Notes under the pieces: model-generated
What the model saw: only the letters and a program-made list of their open reading frames with translations
Database searches by the model: none
Told to the model about the DNA's origin: nothing
DNA from: CAZLQG01 sp964561655
GTDB taxonomy: Bacteria; Patescibacteriota; Doudnabacteria; UBA920
Direction of reading: 5' to 3'
Assembly (NCBI GenBank): GCA_964561655.1
Contig: CAZLQG010000003.1
Location: 1-40,260, forward strand
Length of the DNA: 40,260 nt
Position numbers and translations under genes: made by a program
In this document: positions 31,265 through 39,632 of the stretch, piece by piece
Numbering within the stretch: the stretch's first letter is position 1
How the letters are laid out: each line of letters starts with the position of its first letter

Positions 31265-32362
31265 ATGGCTTTCGCTCCGGGATTAACGAAAATTTTATAC
31301 AAGTCGGTCCTGCGAAGAGCGCTTTTTTTAGTTGAGGCGGAACGCGTGCACAACTGGGCGATTTGGACAGGCAGGTTTTTAGGCAAATTCAAGTTTACAA
31401 GAAGCCTGATCAAATTTTGCTTTGATTATCGCCATTCGGCTTTAAAGCAAAACATACTGGGAATCAACTTTGAAAACCCTCTTGGTCTTGCCGCCGGGTT
31501 TGATAAAAATGGGTATTTGATTGGAATTTTAAGCTCTTTGGGTTTTGGATTCACGGAACTCGGCTCTGTCAGCGGGGAATTTTGCGCTGGCAATAAAAAG
31601 CCCAGAATCTGGCGCTTGCCCAAAGCAAAAGCTCTGCAAGTTAACTACGGCATGCCGAATGAAGGGTGTAATAAAGTTTATAGTAGGCTGTCAACTGAGG
31701 AATTTTCTATCCCCTTGGGAGTTAATATTGCCAAAACCAATATTCCTAAATTTGACGGTCTTACCGAAGGCATAGGCGATTATTTAAAAGCCTACAAAGC
31801 AATGCAGGAGCTGGGAGACTATTTTACTGTTAACATTAGCTGCCCAAGCACCATCGGGGGTAGGCCGTTTGAGCAGCCGGAAAATTTTAGGCAATTGATT
31901 GAGGTTCTAAATCCGTGTATTGCCAGCAAGCCGCTGTTTGTAAAGCTTTCGCCGGATTTACCCCAATATCAGCTTTCGCAAATTTTAGATATTGCTTTGG
32001 AGTTCGGAGTAAACGGTTTTATTTGTTCCAATTTGAGCAAAGAAAGAATAAAACAGCTTCAGCCAAAAAATCCGCGCGGGGGAGTAAGCGGCAAACCAAT
32101 AGAGGATTCGGTAAATAATCAAATTAAGTTTGTGTATAAAAAAGTCAAAGATAGGGCGATGGTTATTGGTTGCGGCGGCGTGTTCAGCGCAGAGGATGCT
32201 TATAAAAAAATCCGCCTTGGCGCAAGTTTAATTCAACTCATCACCGGCATGATTTATGAAGGCCCGCAGTTAATTGGCGAAATCAACCGAGGGTTGGTGA
32301 AATTGTTGCAAAAAGATGGATATCGCAGTATCTCCGAAGCAATAGGGATTGATAATAAATAG
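31265..32362 (+). CDS. pyrD: Dihydroorotate dehydrogenase, class 2-like, with Cys at the base position
   Basis: 365 residues. N-terminal amphipathic region (LYKSVLRRALFLVEAERVHNW) as in membrane-bound class 2 enzymes, then NPLGLAAGFDKNG, LGFGFTELGSVS, KPRIWRLPKAKAL, and GCGGVFSAEDAYKKIRLGASLIQL (FMN phosphate site). It oxidises dihydroorotate to orotate in pyrimidine synthesis. Oddity: class 2 enzymes carry Ser in NISSPNT as the catalytic base; here it is NISCPST, with Cys near 193 as in class 1 enzymes, and the Asn changed to Ser. No other pyr genes are nearby. TATAAT (31249-31254) is 10 nt before the ATG. Confidence 0.9.
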   Translation: MAFAPGLTKILYKSVLRRALFLVEAERVHNWAIWTGRFLGKFKFTRSLIKFCFDYRHSALKQNILGINFENPLGLAAGFDKNGYLIGILSSLGFGFTELGSVSGEFCAGNKKPRIWRLPKAKALQVNYGMPNEGCNKVYSRLSTEEFSIPLGVNIAKTNIPKFDGLTEGIGDYLKAYKAMQELGDYFTVNISCPSTIGGRPFEQPENFRQLIEVLNPCIASKPLFVKLSPDLPQYQLSQILDIALEFGVNGFICSNLSKERIKQLQPKNPRGGVSGKPIEDSVNNQIKFVYKKVKDRAMVIGCGGVFSAEDAYKKIRLGASLIQLITGMIYEGPQLIGEINRGLVKLLQKDGYRSISEAIGIDNK

Positions 32363-32369
32363 TCATAAA

Positions 32370-32410
32370 AAGAAACAGCCTTCCCGCTTAAAGCGAGAAG
32401 GCTGTTTCTT
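32370..32410. terminator. Bidirectional terminator between pyrD and the beta-propeller gene
   Basis: AAGAAACAGCCTTC..CGC (32370-32387) and GCG..GAAGGCTGTTTCTT (32393-32410) form an 18-position stem with one mismatch; AT-rich flanks serve both directions. The genes converge here. Confidence 0.9.
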
Positions 32411-32424
32411 ATATAACAATCTAA

Positions 32425-34731
32425 CTAAAACTCGATTTCATTTACCCTTTCCCAATTGTTTTCATCCACAACCACTATCTGGCTATTGCCAATAATATAC
32501 AGATAATTTTGGATGTATACGGCGCGGTTGGCTTGGGCGTTGCTTATAGCCTTTTGCAAGCTCAGCTTGCCATCTTTGTAGCCAAAAATATAGCCGTTCT
32601 GGCCGCCGGGGAGAAAAAATATTTGTCTGTCTTTGTCCTGCAAAAACGCGTGATGGGTAGAACTTACGTCTGACCAGTATTCATTCAACAAATATTTGTC
32701 TAATTCTTTGGGATTTTGGGGATTAGATACGTCAAACAGGGACAGTTTAACCTGGGAATTTTCCATCCCGATTCCCAAAATGAGATTGTCGGCCAAAGGA
32801 TGCAAATAAGAACTGTAGCCGGGGATTTTTAGCTGGCCCTTTTCTTGCGGATTTTTGGGGTCGGCAAGATCAAGCACGTAAAACGGGTCAATCTGTCTAA
32901 AAGTAACCAAATAGCCTTTATCTTTTATGAATCTTGCCGAGTAAATCCTCTCTCCCTGCCCGAGGTCCTGGATTTTGCCGGCAATTTTTAGTTCATTGTC
33001 CAAAATATACACGTCATTAGCGCTATTTTGGCTGTTCCAGCCGCCCCAGTAGTAAATTCCCTGAGTCCCCACGGTGGTGGCTATGCGCAGATTGCCCTGG
33101 TATTCGTCCAAAGAGAACTGGTTTAGGGGCGTGCCCGGTACGCTGCCGGAAGCCGTTATTTCAAATTTATCTAAGGGGACTTTGACAATGCCGGAAAGCA
33201 GTAGGCCACGCTTGTGCTGTTTGATATAGTCAGTCATCCGGTTGGTCAGTTCGTTTTCCATTTTTAGCCTTTCGTCCGAATCCAAGCCGCTGAAATATCT
33301 GTCGATAATCTGTTGGAGTTCCACCATTTTGGCATTGCTTCCTATGTCGTAGCCTTGGAGCTTTTCTATTTTAGAAATTATTTCGGTGGGGAAGACGTCA
33401 GAGGCTTTGGTTTTAATGAAATCATACAAAATTTTTGTCTGGTCTTCAGAATACGTATAGGAAATGTAGAGCGCGTTTTCTGACATATATACCACCGACT
33501 GGCCCGCAGAGCCGACAAAAGACAGTTTATTTTGCACAGAGCCGGAAGCAGGGTCAATTGCGAAAGCATAGTAGGTACTTACGTCAGAGACAGGGACAAT
33601 GGGGTGGTAAATTTCAGTGCAGGGGATTTCTATTCCGCGATCGTTGAGGCTTAAGGGCTTAACGGGGCAGGGGTTTACCAAATCAGGATAGCTGCCGGTA
33701 ACCAGGTAGAGCTTGCCGTCGTAGAGCCTGGCGGCGGATAAGTAGGCGTTGTTTTCAATCTTTAGGTGCCAGACTTCTTTGGGATTAGCCGCGTCTTTGA
33801 TGTTGTAGCCGTAAATGTATTGGCCGGAAAAAATTATCAAGGTATCACCGGATAAAAGCATCTCCCCTTGTTTGTCTATTTGCGCGATTTTTTTCATGTC
33901 TTTAACCGGGATAGCGGAGATAATGTCTGTGTTCTGCTGGAGCTGCCTGTAGGCAGGGACCGACCTAACGCCATCATCAAACATTATGTCCACTTGCGGC
34001 TCGGAGTAATACCAATATGGCTGGTCAACGGAGATATAAAGGTTTTTTCCGTCGGTTTTTACTATGTCCGGCTCGTCAATCCCCAAAACCTGCACATTAG
34101 TTTGCGAGACCCGGTCGGAACCGTTGTCTGCCGCAAGAGGAAGAGCACTATCTGAAGATTTCTGCCCTGCCTCTCCCATTGCCGAGGGCGCGGACAACAT
34201 TTCTTCTTGTCCGCCGCCGGTTCCTCCGCCCCTGCCGTAGCCGTAACCAGTTGATTGGGCTTGCGCTAAGTACGCGACATATTCTTCTTTTGATGCAAAT
34301 TTTTTAATTAAGCTTACGGCCTTTTGCTGCTGCTCGCTGCCGATGGGAGCCTCAAGCGCCGGATTTTCGGCAACGATATCTCCGCTCGGTTGGTTATTTA
34401 CGGGTTGTCCTTGCCTTTGCCCGGCATAAAAGCCTGCCGCTATCAGGATAATTATTGCCAAGCCCAAATAAGCAAAGTTGAGATTTTTCATAAATCTAAG
34501 ATTATTAAGAGACAACTTCGAAAATAAAGTTTTGCTGGTTTTTTGCTCGGCTTTTGCCATTAGTTGTTTGCGGAGGTTTTCTATAAAGGCTTGATCCAGT
34601 ACAATATCCGGTTTGACCAGCAGAAGTTTTTCTATGATTTTTTTTATTTGAGCCTCATTTTGCTTAAAGCTGGAGTCGATTTCATAAAGCTCGTTTAAAA
34701 TTGATTGAATCTTAGCGTCTAAATTCTCCAT
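32425..34731 (-). CDS. Transmembrane beta-propeller protein, putative anti-sigma factor
   Basis: 768 residues. Residues 1-83 are charged and helical, a single membrane helix follows (about 84-106, NLNFAYLGLAIIILIAAGFYAG), then a low-complexity Gly-rich stretch (GYGYGRGGGTGGG) and a large extracytoplasmic beta-propeller (about 210-765) of the COG4880 type, recognisable by TNVQVLGIDEPDIVKTDGKN near its start and repeated YIVTG/YLVTF-like strands. It begins 4 nt after the stop of an ECF sigma factor gene, the usual place of an anti-sigma factor. Inference: the N-terminal cytoplasmic part restrains the sigma factor and the propeller senses an outside signal. No zinc-finger anti-sigma motif is seen. 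Confidence 0.75.
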   Translation of the reverse strand: MENLDAKIQSILNELYEIDSSFKQNEAQIKKIIEKLLLVKPDIVLDQAFIENLRKQLMAKAEQKTSKTLFSKLSLNNLRFMKNLNFAYLGLAIIILIAAGFYAGQRQGQPVNNQPSGDIVAENPALEAPIGSEQQQKAVSLIKKFASKEEYVAYLAQAQSTGYGYGRGGGTGGGQEEMLSAPSAMGEAGQKSSDSALPLAADNGSDRVSQTNVQVLGIDEPDIVKTDGKNLYISVDQPYWYYSEPQVDIMFDDGVRSVPAYRQLQQNTDIISAIPVKDMKKIAQIDKQGEMLLSGDTLIIFSGQYIYGYNIKDAANPKEVWHLKIENNAYLSAARLYDGKLYLVTGSYPDLVNPCPVKPLSLNDRGIEIPCTEIYHPIVPVSDVSTYYAFAIDPASGSVQNKLSFVGSAGQSVVYMSENALYISYTYSEDQTKILYDFIKTKASDVFPTEIISKIEKLQGYDIGSNAKMVELQQIIDRYFSGLDSDERLKMENELTNRMTDYIKQHKRGLLLSGIVKVPLDKFEITASGSVPGTPLNQFSLDEYQGNLRIATTVGTQGIYYWGGWNSQNSANDVYILDNELKIAGKIQDLGQGERIYSARFIKDKGYLVTFRQIDPFYVLDLADPKNPQEKGQLKIPGYSSYLHPLADNLILGIGMENSQVKLSLFDVSNPQNPKELDKYLLNEYWSDVSSTHHAFLQDKDRQIFFLPGGQNGYIFGYKDGKLSLQKAISNAQANRAVYIQNYLYIIGNSQIVVVDENNWERVNEIEF

Positions 34732-34735
34732 AAAT

Positions 34736-35203
34736 TTACATTTTAGTTATTAGTAATAAATAAAGTATGAGAGCTGTTCCCAGCTCGGTTCGTAGTTTTT
34801 CCATTGCCCGGCAGAAGGTCATTTTACAGTTGCCTTCGCTTATCTCTAAAATTTCCGAAATTTTCTGATGCGACAATCCGTCCCAAACGCGCATTAGAAT
34901 AATATCCCTTTGCCTTTCAGGCAAAGTGTTTAAATACTTTTTAACTTTTTCCAGTTGCGCTTTGGCGTCTATTTCTGCCTCAATATTTTGCTTAAAAGAA
35001 ATCTCGTATCCGGCTTCTATGTCATCAGTGGGCTTGTTTGTCCGGTAATAATCAATCACTGAATTTCTGGCTATGCGGTAAAGCCAGGTGGAGAAGCTTG
35101 CTTTACCGGCATTGAAGCTGTTGATTTTTTCCAGAGCTTTGGTAAAAATCAGGCTGCTTAAATCTTCTGCCGTTTCCTTGTGCTGAATACGGTAATAGAC
35201 AAA
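34736..35203 (-). CDS. ECF-type RNA polymerase sigma factor, 5' end lost in the N gap
   Basis: About 155 residues remain. Sigma region 2 is entered mid-domain (TAEDLSSLIFTKALEKINSF, then FSTWLYRIARNSVIDYYRTNK, the -10 binding part), followed by a linker and region 4 (LPERQRDIILMRVWDGLSHQ, KISEILEISEGNCKMTFCRAMEKLR; -35 helix-turn-helix). Roughly the first 20-40 residues fall in the 100 Ns, and the residues that appear upstream of the gap in the same frame belong to other sequence. Operon with the transmembrane beta-propeller protein downstream. Confidence 0.88.
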   Translation of the reverse strand, partial: FVYYRIQHKETAEDLSSLIFTKALEKINSFNAGKASFSTWLYRIARNSVIDYYRTNKPTDDIEAGYEISFKQNIEAEIDAKAQLEKVKKYLNTLPERQRDIILMRVWDGLSHQKISEILEISEGNCKMTFCRAMEKLRTELGTALILYLLLITKM

Positions 35204-35303
35204 NNNNNNNNNNNNNNNNNNNNNNNNNNNNNNNNNNNNNNNNNNNNNNNNNNNNNNNNNNNNNNNNNNNNNNNNNNNNNNNNNNNNNNNNNNNNNNNNN
35301 NNN
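35204..35303. other. Assembly gap of 100 Ns
   Basis: Exactly 100 undetermined bases, the customary filler for a scaffold join of unknown length. Linkage and distance between the sigma gene and the TreT-like gene are therefore uncertain. Confidence 0.98.
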
Positions 35304-35330
35304 AAGTAACGAGTAGTGTATAATAAAAAT

Positions 35331-36605
35331 ATGATCAAACTCACTGAAATCAAGTCTAATACATCAAAGTTTCGGTTTAAAAACTACAAGCGTTTTAACG
35401 CTTCTCTTCATTCCAGGGTTTTGAAAGTTGCGAAGCCTTTAAAAAACAAGAAGATTGTTCATATTAACGCCACGCCCGAAGGCGGCGGGGTGGTGGAGCT
35501 TCTGAATTCCCAAGTCGCTTTGGAGAAAGATTTAGGGATAAAATCCTACAGGTTTTACATTGAAGCGCCAAAGCATTTTTTTCAAATTACAAAAAAAATT
35601 CATAATCTTCTGCAAGGGATGGAAAAAGGTTTGAGCAGAGCTGAAAAATCAATTTATTTAAAAGTCAATAAACGGCTTGGCGCGCAAGTAAAGAAATTGG
35701 CGGAAAAATTACGCCCTGATTTAGTTGTAATTCACGACCCCCAGCCTTTACCCTTGGTCGGGTATTTACCCAAGGATTTACCGGTGATTTTAAGATTTCA
35801 CGGAGATATAAGTGAGCCGAATGAAGAAGCGCTGCATTTTTTAAAGCCGTATATTGAGGAGTATGATGCAGTAATCATCAGCAGCAAGAATTATATAAAG
35901 CCCCTATCTTTTGTAAAAGACAAATTGGCTGTAGTTTTGTTGGCCATTGACCCCTTGTCTGAAAAAAACAGGGAAATGAACAGCGTATTTGCCCAAAAGA
36001 TATTGGAAAAGCACGGGGTGAACTGTTTAAAGCCAATCGTAAGCCAGGTTTCGCGGTTTGACCCGTGGAAAGATCCCATGGGTGTGGTAAAAGCTTTTTA
36101 CGAAGCCAAAGAAGAGATTCCAGACTTGCAGTTGGTTCTTTCCGGCATTATGCAGGCGCAGGACGACCCGCAAGCAATAGAGATTTATCAGGAGATTAAA
36201 AAAATGGTCAAAGGCAGTGAGGATGTATTTTTGTTCGCCAATAAGAGAGATTTAAGGGGAGCGGACATTGATGGGTTTGTTAGCGCGCTTTATACTGCAT
36301 CCACCATTGTTATCCAAAAAAGTTTAAAGGAAGGCTTTGGACTTACCATTACCGAAGCGATGTGGAAAGGCAAGGCGGTAATAGCGGGGGATGCGCAGGG
36401 TCCGCGTTTGCAAATTCAAAGCGGCAAAAACGGCATAATCGTAAATTCACCAAGACAAGCGGCAACAGCCATAGTTAGGCTTATCAATAATCAGTCTTTA
36501 CGAAAAAAACTCGGGCAGGTAGCCAAGCAGACGGTAAGAAAGAACTTTTTGTTTCCAAGATTTGTGTTGGACAATTTGAAGGTGTACAGGAAACTTTTGG
36601 ATTAA
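35331..36605 (+). CDS. TreT-like GT4 glycosyltransferase (trehalose synthase type)
   Basis: 424 residues from ATG 35331. GT-B fold: N-terminal INATPEGGGVVELLNSQV, KKIHNLLQG, VIHDPQPLPLVG, LRFHGDISEPNEEALHFL; C-terminal QVSRFDPWKDPMGVV and KSLKEGFGLTITEAMWKG with the EGFGLTITEA donor-binding motif. The combination is that of trehalose glycosyltransferring synthase (TreT), which joins NDP-glucose and glucose into trehalose. Activity may also be glycosylation of another sugar. Perfect TATAAT at 35319-35324 ends 6 nt before the ATG, so a leaderless mRNA is likely. The region just upstream is in the N gap. Confidence 0.85.
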   Translation: MIKLTEIKSNTSKFRFKNYKRFNASLHSRVLKVAKPLKNKKIVHINATPEGGGVVELLNSQVALEKDLGIKSYRFYIEAPKHFFQITKKIHNLLQGMEKGLSRAEKSIYLKVNKRLGAQVKKLAEKLRPDLVVIHDPQPLPLVGYLPKDLPVILRFHGDISEPNEEALHFLKPYIEEYDAVIISSKNYIKPLSFVKDKLAVVLLAIDPLSEKNREMNSVFAQKILEKHGVNCLKPIVSQVSRFDPWKDPMGVVKAFYEAKEEIPDLQLVLSGIMQAQDDPQAIEIYQEIKKMVKGSEDVFLFANKRDLRGADIDGFVSALYTASTIVIQKSLKEGFGLTITEAMWKGKAVIAGDAQGPRLQIQSGKNGIIVNSPRQAATAIVRLINNQSLRKKLGQVAKQTVRKNFLFPRFVLDNLKVYRKLLD

Positions 36606-37802
36606 TTATCCCCAAAAAATAACCCAAATGCCGAGAGCGAGCATAATCAGGCCGCCTATAAGGTGCAGAAGGCGGATGTTTTTGTCTTTCCACTCATTGG
36701 CTTTTTCCACGGAAGATTTGCCCCAATAGATTAGGCCGGTAATTATGAGCAGGGGCAGGACAAAAACAAGATTATAGAATAAAAGTGTAGGAATTGTTTT
36801 AATTAAACTGTCAGTTTGAGAGAGCAGGCCAATAACAAAAAAATAAGGTCCGCCGGTGCAGGGCAGTTCAAAAAGCAGTACCACGAAGCCGGCCAGAAAG
36901 GCTCCCCATGGCGAAGTAATTTTATTTAAGAAAGATTTTAATTTAGGTCGCCAACTGCGGGGGATTTCCATCACAAACCCGCCGGCACCGTAAAAGAAAA
37001 AGTCTTTTAAATTAGCAAGGCCAATTAGTATGGCTAGCACCCCGATAATTTTATAAAGCCAGCCGGCAAGGCCGCTAAAATGAAAAGCGCTGGTAACGCC
37101 GAGGCCGAACAGGAAATAGCCAATGTAGATGGAACTTGTAAAGGCAAGGCCTCCATATAGCGCGCGTTTTTTACTTTCAGAAGCAAGCATCAAAGCGCCG
37201 AGCAGGATCAGCAAAACCGCGATGGCGCAGGGATTAATGGAATCAACCACTGCGGCGCCGGCTATAGCTATTATAGAAAGTTTGTCGTTGTTTACGCCGG
37301 CTGTTTCGGCGCCGGCTGTTTGCTCTGATTGCTGATTAATTTCCGGTTCCGGAGGCGTTTGGTTTTCTACTGGAAAGGCTTGGTTTTCATCAGCCGGAGG
37401 GAGTGGGGCTTGTTGCTTAGGGGCGGCGTTTTGGCTGGAAATAATTTGGGTTGACAGTTCATCTAAAAATGCAATTATTGGGCCATCGCCCAAAGCGTAG
37501 ATGTTTTGGTAAAAAAGTACGGGGACTCCCCGCCCTGTAAGGGGGACATTGTATTCTTCAAATTTTTGGTTTAACTTGATGGCGTTTTCCTGGTTTTGGT
37601 AGACTTCGTATTTGTTGATGGTGATTTGTGGATAATCCGATATGAACTGGTCTATAACCGGTTCCACCTTGGCGCAGTGCGGACAGCCGATGCCGTAAAA
37701 AAAATCAATGGCTGGATAGTCAGCAGCCAGAGAAAAGTGGGGGACAATACTGATTAGGAGGGTAAAAAGAAAAACCATCAGTTTTTTATGGAAAATGTGC
37801 AT
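36606..37802 (-). CDS. Thioredoxin-like domain fused to a DsbD/CcdA-type membrane domain
   Basis: 398 residues. A signal peptide or anchor (about 5-26), then a thioredoxin-like domain with the redox motif GCPHC (Cys40, Cys43), a Pro/Gln/Glu-rich linker (about 130-168), and six or so membrane helices of the DsbD/CcdA family with the two conserved cysteines in DSINPCAIAVLLILLG and FELPCTGGPYFF. It should carry electrons from the cytoplasm across the membrane to an outside disulfide system. The order, thioredoxin first and membrane domain second, is opposite to E. coli DsbD's C-terminal thioredoxin. TATAAT lies 7 nt before the ATG (leaderless). Divergent from the zinc transporter operon. Confidence 0.85.
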   Translation of the reverse strand: MHIFHKKLMVFLFTLLISIVPHFSLAADYPAIDFFYGIGCPHCAKVEPVIDQFISDYPQITINKYEVYQNQENAIKLNQKFEEYNVPLTGRGVPVLFYQNIYALGDGPIIAFLDELSTQIISSQNAAPKQQAPLPPADENQAFPVENQTPPEPEINQQSEQTAGAETAGVNNDKLSIIAIAGAAVVDSINPCAIAVLLILLGALMLASESKKRALYGGLAFTSSIYIGYFLFGLGVTSAFHFSGLAGWLYKIIGVLAILIGLANLKDFFFYGAGGFVMEIPRSWRPKLKSFLNKITSPWGAFLAGFVVLLFELPCTGGPYFFVIGLLSQTDSLIKTIPTLLFYNLVFVLPLLIITGLIYWGKSSVEKANEWKDKNIRLLHLIGGLIMLALGIWVIFWG

Positions 37803-37842
37803 ATATAGTATTATATCTTAAGAAATCTTATTTTGGCAATTT

Positions 37843-37938
37843 ACCCAGCACTAATTTCCGTATGTTATTTGATTAGGCTATCTTTGCTGCAAAAATCATA
37901 AATTTTAGTAAAACATCTAAGGGAAATTAGTGCTGGGT
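37843..37938. repeat. 96-bp unit bounded by perfect 17-bp inverted repeats
   Basis: ACCCAGCACTAATTTCC (37843-37859) and GGAAATTAGTGCTGGGT (37922-37938) are exact reverse complements separated by 62 AT-rich bases, in the divergent region between the Trx-DsbD gene and znuA. No ORF inside. Confidence 0.8.
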
Positions 37939-37942
37939 GTAC

Positions 37943-37971
37943 TTGCAAATGATTTGCATTTAGATTATACT
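37943..37971 (+). promoter_or_regulatory. znuA promoter with overlapping Fur/Zur-like operator
   Basis: TTGCAA (37943-37948), exactly 17 bp, TATACT (37966-37971). A perfect 7-1-7 dyad TGCAAATGATTTGCA (37944-37958) covers the -35 box and has the AATNATT core of Fur-family operators. A repressor bound there would block transcription of the metal transporter when metal is sufficient. Confidence 0.7.
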
Positions 37972-37999
37972 GTTATTAATAAAATTTAGCAAATTTTTT

Positions 38000-38929
38000 A
38001 TGAAAAATAAATTCGTTTATATCCTAATAGTTGTTTTATTGATTATTGGTGCAGTTTTATTCTTGCTGCCGCAGGAACCGAAGATAGAGCAGATACAAGA
38101 GCTTACTATTGCCGCCACAGTTTTCCCCATTTCCGATATTGCAAGGAATGTCGGGAGGGATGAGGTTAAGGTGGTAAATATTTTGCCTCCCGGGGCAAGT
38201 CCGCATACTTTTGAGCTGACTCCTTCACAGGTAAAAGAGCTGCAAAATGCCAGAGTGGTTTTTACTATTGGTCATGGTTTGGATGATTGGGCGGCCGATA
38301 TCGCTAAAAGCGTGCAGGGAGTGGAAATTTTTGAGGTTGACGCCGGTATAGCCTTGCAATCTTTTAAGTTTGACCATGCCCATGAACACGAAAGTGGAGA
38401 GACGCATGAGCATGAACAAGAAGGCTTTGATCCTCACTATTGGCTTTCTACGGAAAATGCTAAAATAATTGCAGAGAATATCGCAGGCAAATTAATTGAG
38501 TTGGATCCTCAAAATAAAGAAATTTATCAAAGTAATTTGGTAGCTTATCAAAATCAGCTTTCTGAGGCCAAGACGCGAATCCAAGAAATTTTTCAGGATT
38601 TGGAAAGAAAAGATTTGTTAGTTTTTCATGAATCTTGGAATTATTTTGCCCGGGAATTTGGTTTAAATATAGTTGGAGTATTTGCTTCTTCTCCGGGAAC
38701 TGAACCGACACCGCGGTATTTGGAATATTTGAACGAAACTGCCAAAGAATATAATTTAACAGTGGTTTTTAGCGAACCTCAACTTTCACCGGAGACCATA
38801 AGGCCTTTTGTGGAAGATTTGGGGCTTGAGTTAAAAGTACTGGATCCTTTGGGAGGTTTGGAAAGCAGAAACAGCTTTATTAATCTTTTACTTTATAACG
38901 CAAACGTCATTAATGATTTACTCCGTTAA
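38000..38929 (+). CDS. znuA: Zinc/manganese ABC transporter, substrate-binding protein
   Basis: 309 residues of the cluster A-I (ZnuA/TroA) family. An N-terminal hydrophobic anchor (about 5-23) lacks a lipobox cysteine, so it is probably membrane-tethered by that helix. Metal ligands are expected in LPPGASPHTFELTPSQ (His near 73), FDPHYWLS (near 145), LVFHESWNYFAREFG and VFSEPQLSPE. A His/Glu-rich loop (HAHEHESGETHEHEQEG, about 126-142) is the ZnuA trait associated with zinc rather than manganese. It delivers the ion to the ATPase/permease encoded next. The following ATG overlaps its end by 17 nt. A Fur/Zur-like operator precedes it. Confidence 0.93.
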   Translation: MKNKFVYILIVVLLIIGAVLFLLPQEPKIEQIQELTIAATVFPISDIARNVGRDEVKVVNILPPGASPHTFELTPSQVKELQNARVVFTIGHGLDDWAADIAKSVQGVEIFEVDAGIALQSFKFDHAHEHESGETHEHEQEGFDPHYWLSTENAKIIAENIAGKLIELDPQNKEIYQSNLVAYQNQLSEAKTRIQEIFQDLERKDLLVFHESWNYFAREFGLNIVGVFASSPGTEPTPRYLEYLNETAKEYNLTVVFSEPQLSPETIRPFVEDLGLELKVLDPLGGLESRNSFINLLLYNANVINDLLR

Positions 38930-39629
38930 ACCCATAATACAAGTAAAAGGGCTAAGCGTCCGGTTAGGTGGTCAGCAGATTTTAACCGACGTAAATTTTC
39001 AGATTTTGCCGGGAGAATTGGTAGCAATCATCGGGCCCAACGGCAGCGGCAAAACTACTCTTTTAAAAGCCCTTTTAGGTTTGGTTCCTTTTTCGGGTAA
39101 AGCCGAAATTTTTGGCGTGCCTGTGAGCAAAATTCTCGGTAAAATTGGTTATGTTCCCCAAAGATTCAGTTTTGATAAAACTTTTCCTTTGACGGTGGGA
39201 GAATTTTTAGAAATGTCTTTATTAAAGCCGAAAAAAGAGAAAATAAATAAAGCTTTGGCAGAAGTGGAGATGGTGGCTTATCAGAACAAGCTTTTAGGAG
39301 AACTTTCTGGCGGTCAGTTACAGCGAATTTTAATAGCTAGGGCTTTGTTGAATGAGCCAGAAATAGTTTTTTTTGACGAGCCAACCACGGGGATTGATAT
39401 TGAAGGCACTAGAGGTTTTTATGAAATTATTAGTCATTTAAATAAAATTCATAAGACAACTATTGTAATGGTTTCTCACGAAATTAGCGTGGTGTATAAA
39501 TATGCCACTAAAGTAATATGTTTAAATAGGGACTTGCTTTGTTTTGGCAAGCCCAAAGAAACTATTACCAAGGAAGTCTTAAAACAGTTATATGGAGATG
39601 AAGTAGAATTAAAACCGCACCATCATTAA
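38913..39629 (+). CDS. znuC: Zinc/manganese ABC transporter, ATPase
   Basis: 238 residues. Walker A GPNGSGKTT (near 41-49), Q-loop VPQRFSFD, signature LSGGQLQRILIARAL (near 133-147), Walker B EIVFFDEPTTGID, H-loop VSHE. The C-terminus ends in a histidine-containing KPHHH tail, common in zinc-uptake ATPases. The chosen start overlaps znuA by 17 nt; a start further in would lose the first strand. Followed 3 nt later by the permease. Confidence 0.94.
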   Translation: MIYSVKPIIQVKGLSVRLGGQQILTDVNFQILPGELVAIIGPNGSGKTTLLKALLGLVPFSGKAEIFGVPVSKILGKIGYVPQRFSFDKTFPLTVGEFLEMSLLKPKKEKINKALAEVEMVAYQNKLLGELSGGQLQRILIARALLNEPEIVFFDEPTTGIDIEGTRGFYEIISHLNKIHKTTIVMVSHEISVVYKYATKVICLNRDLLCFGKPKETITKEVLKQLYGDEVELKPHHH

Positions 39630-39632
39630 TTT

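Noticed and set aside
35304..35353. Apparent hydrophobic N-terminus of the sigma factor reading through the N gap
   Set aside because: It is an artefact of translating across unknown bases and overlaps the TreT promoter.
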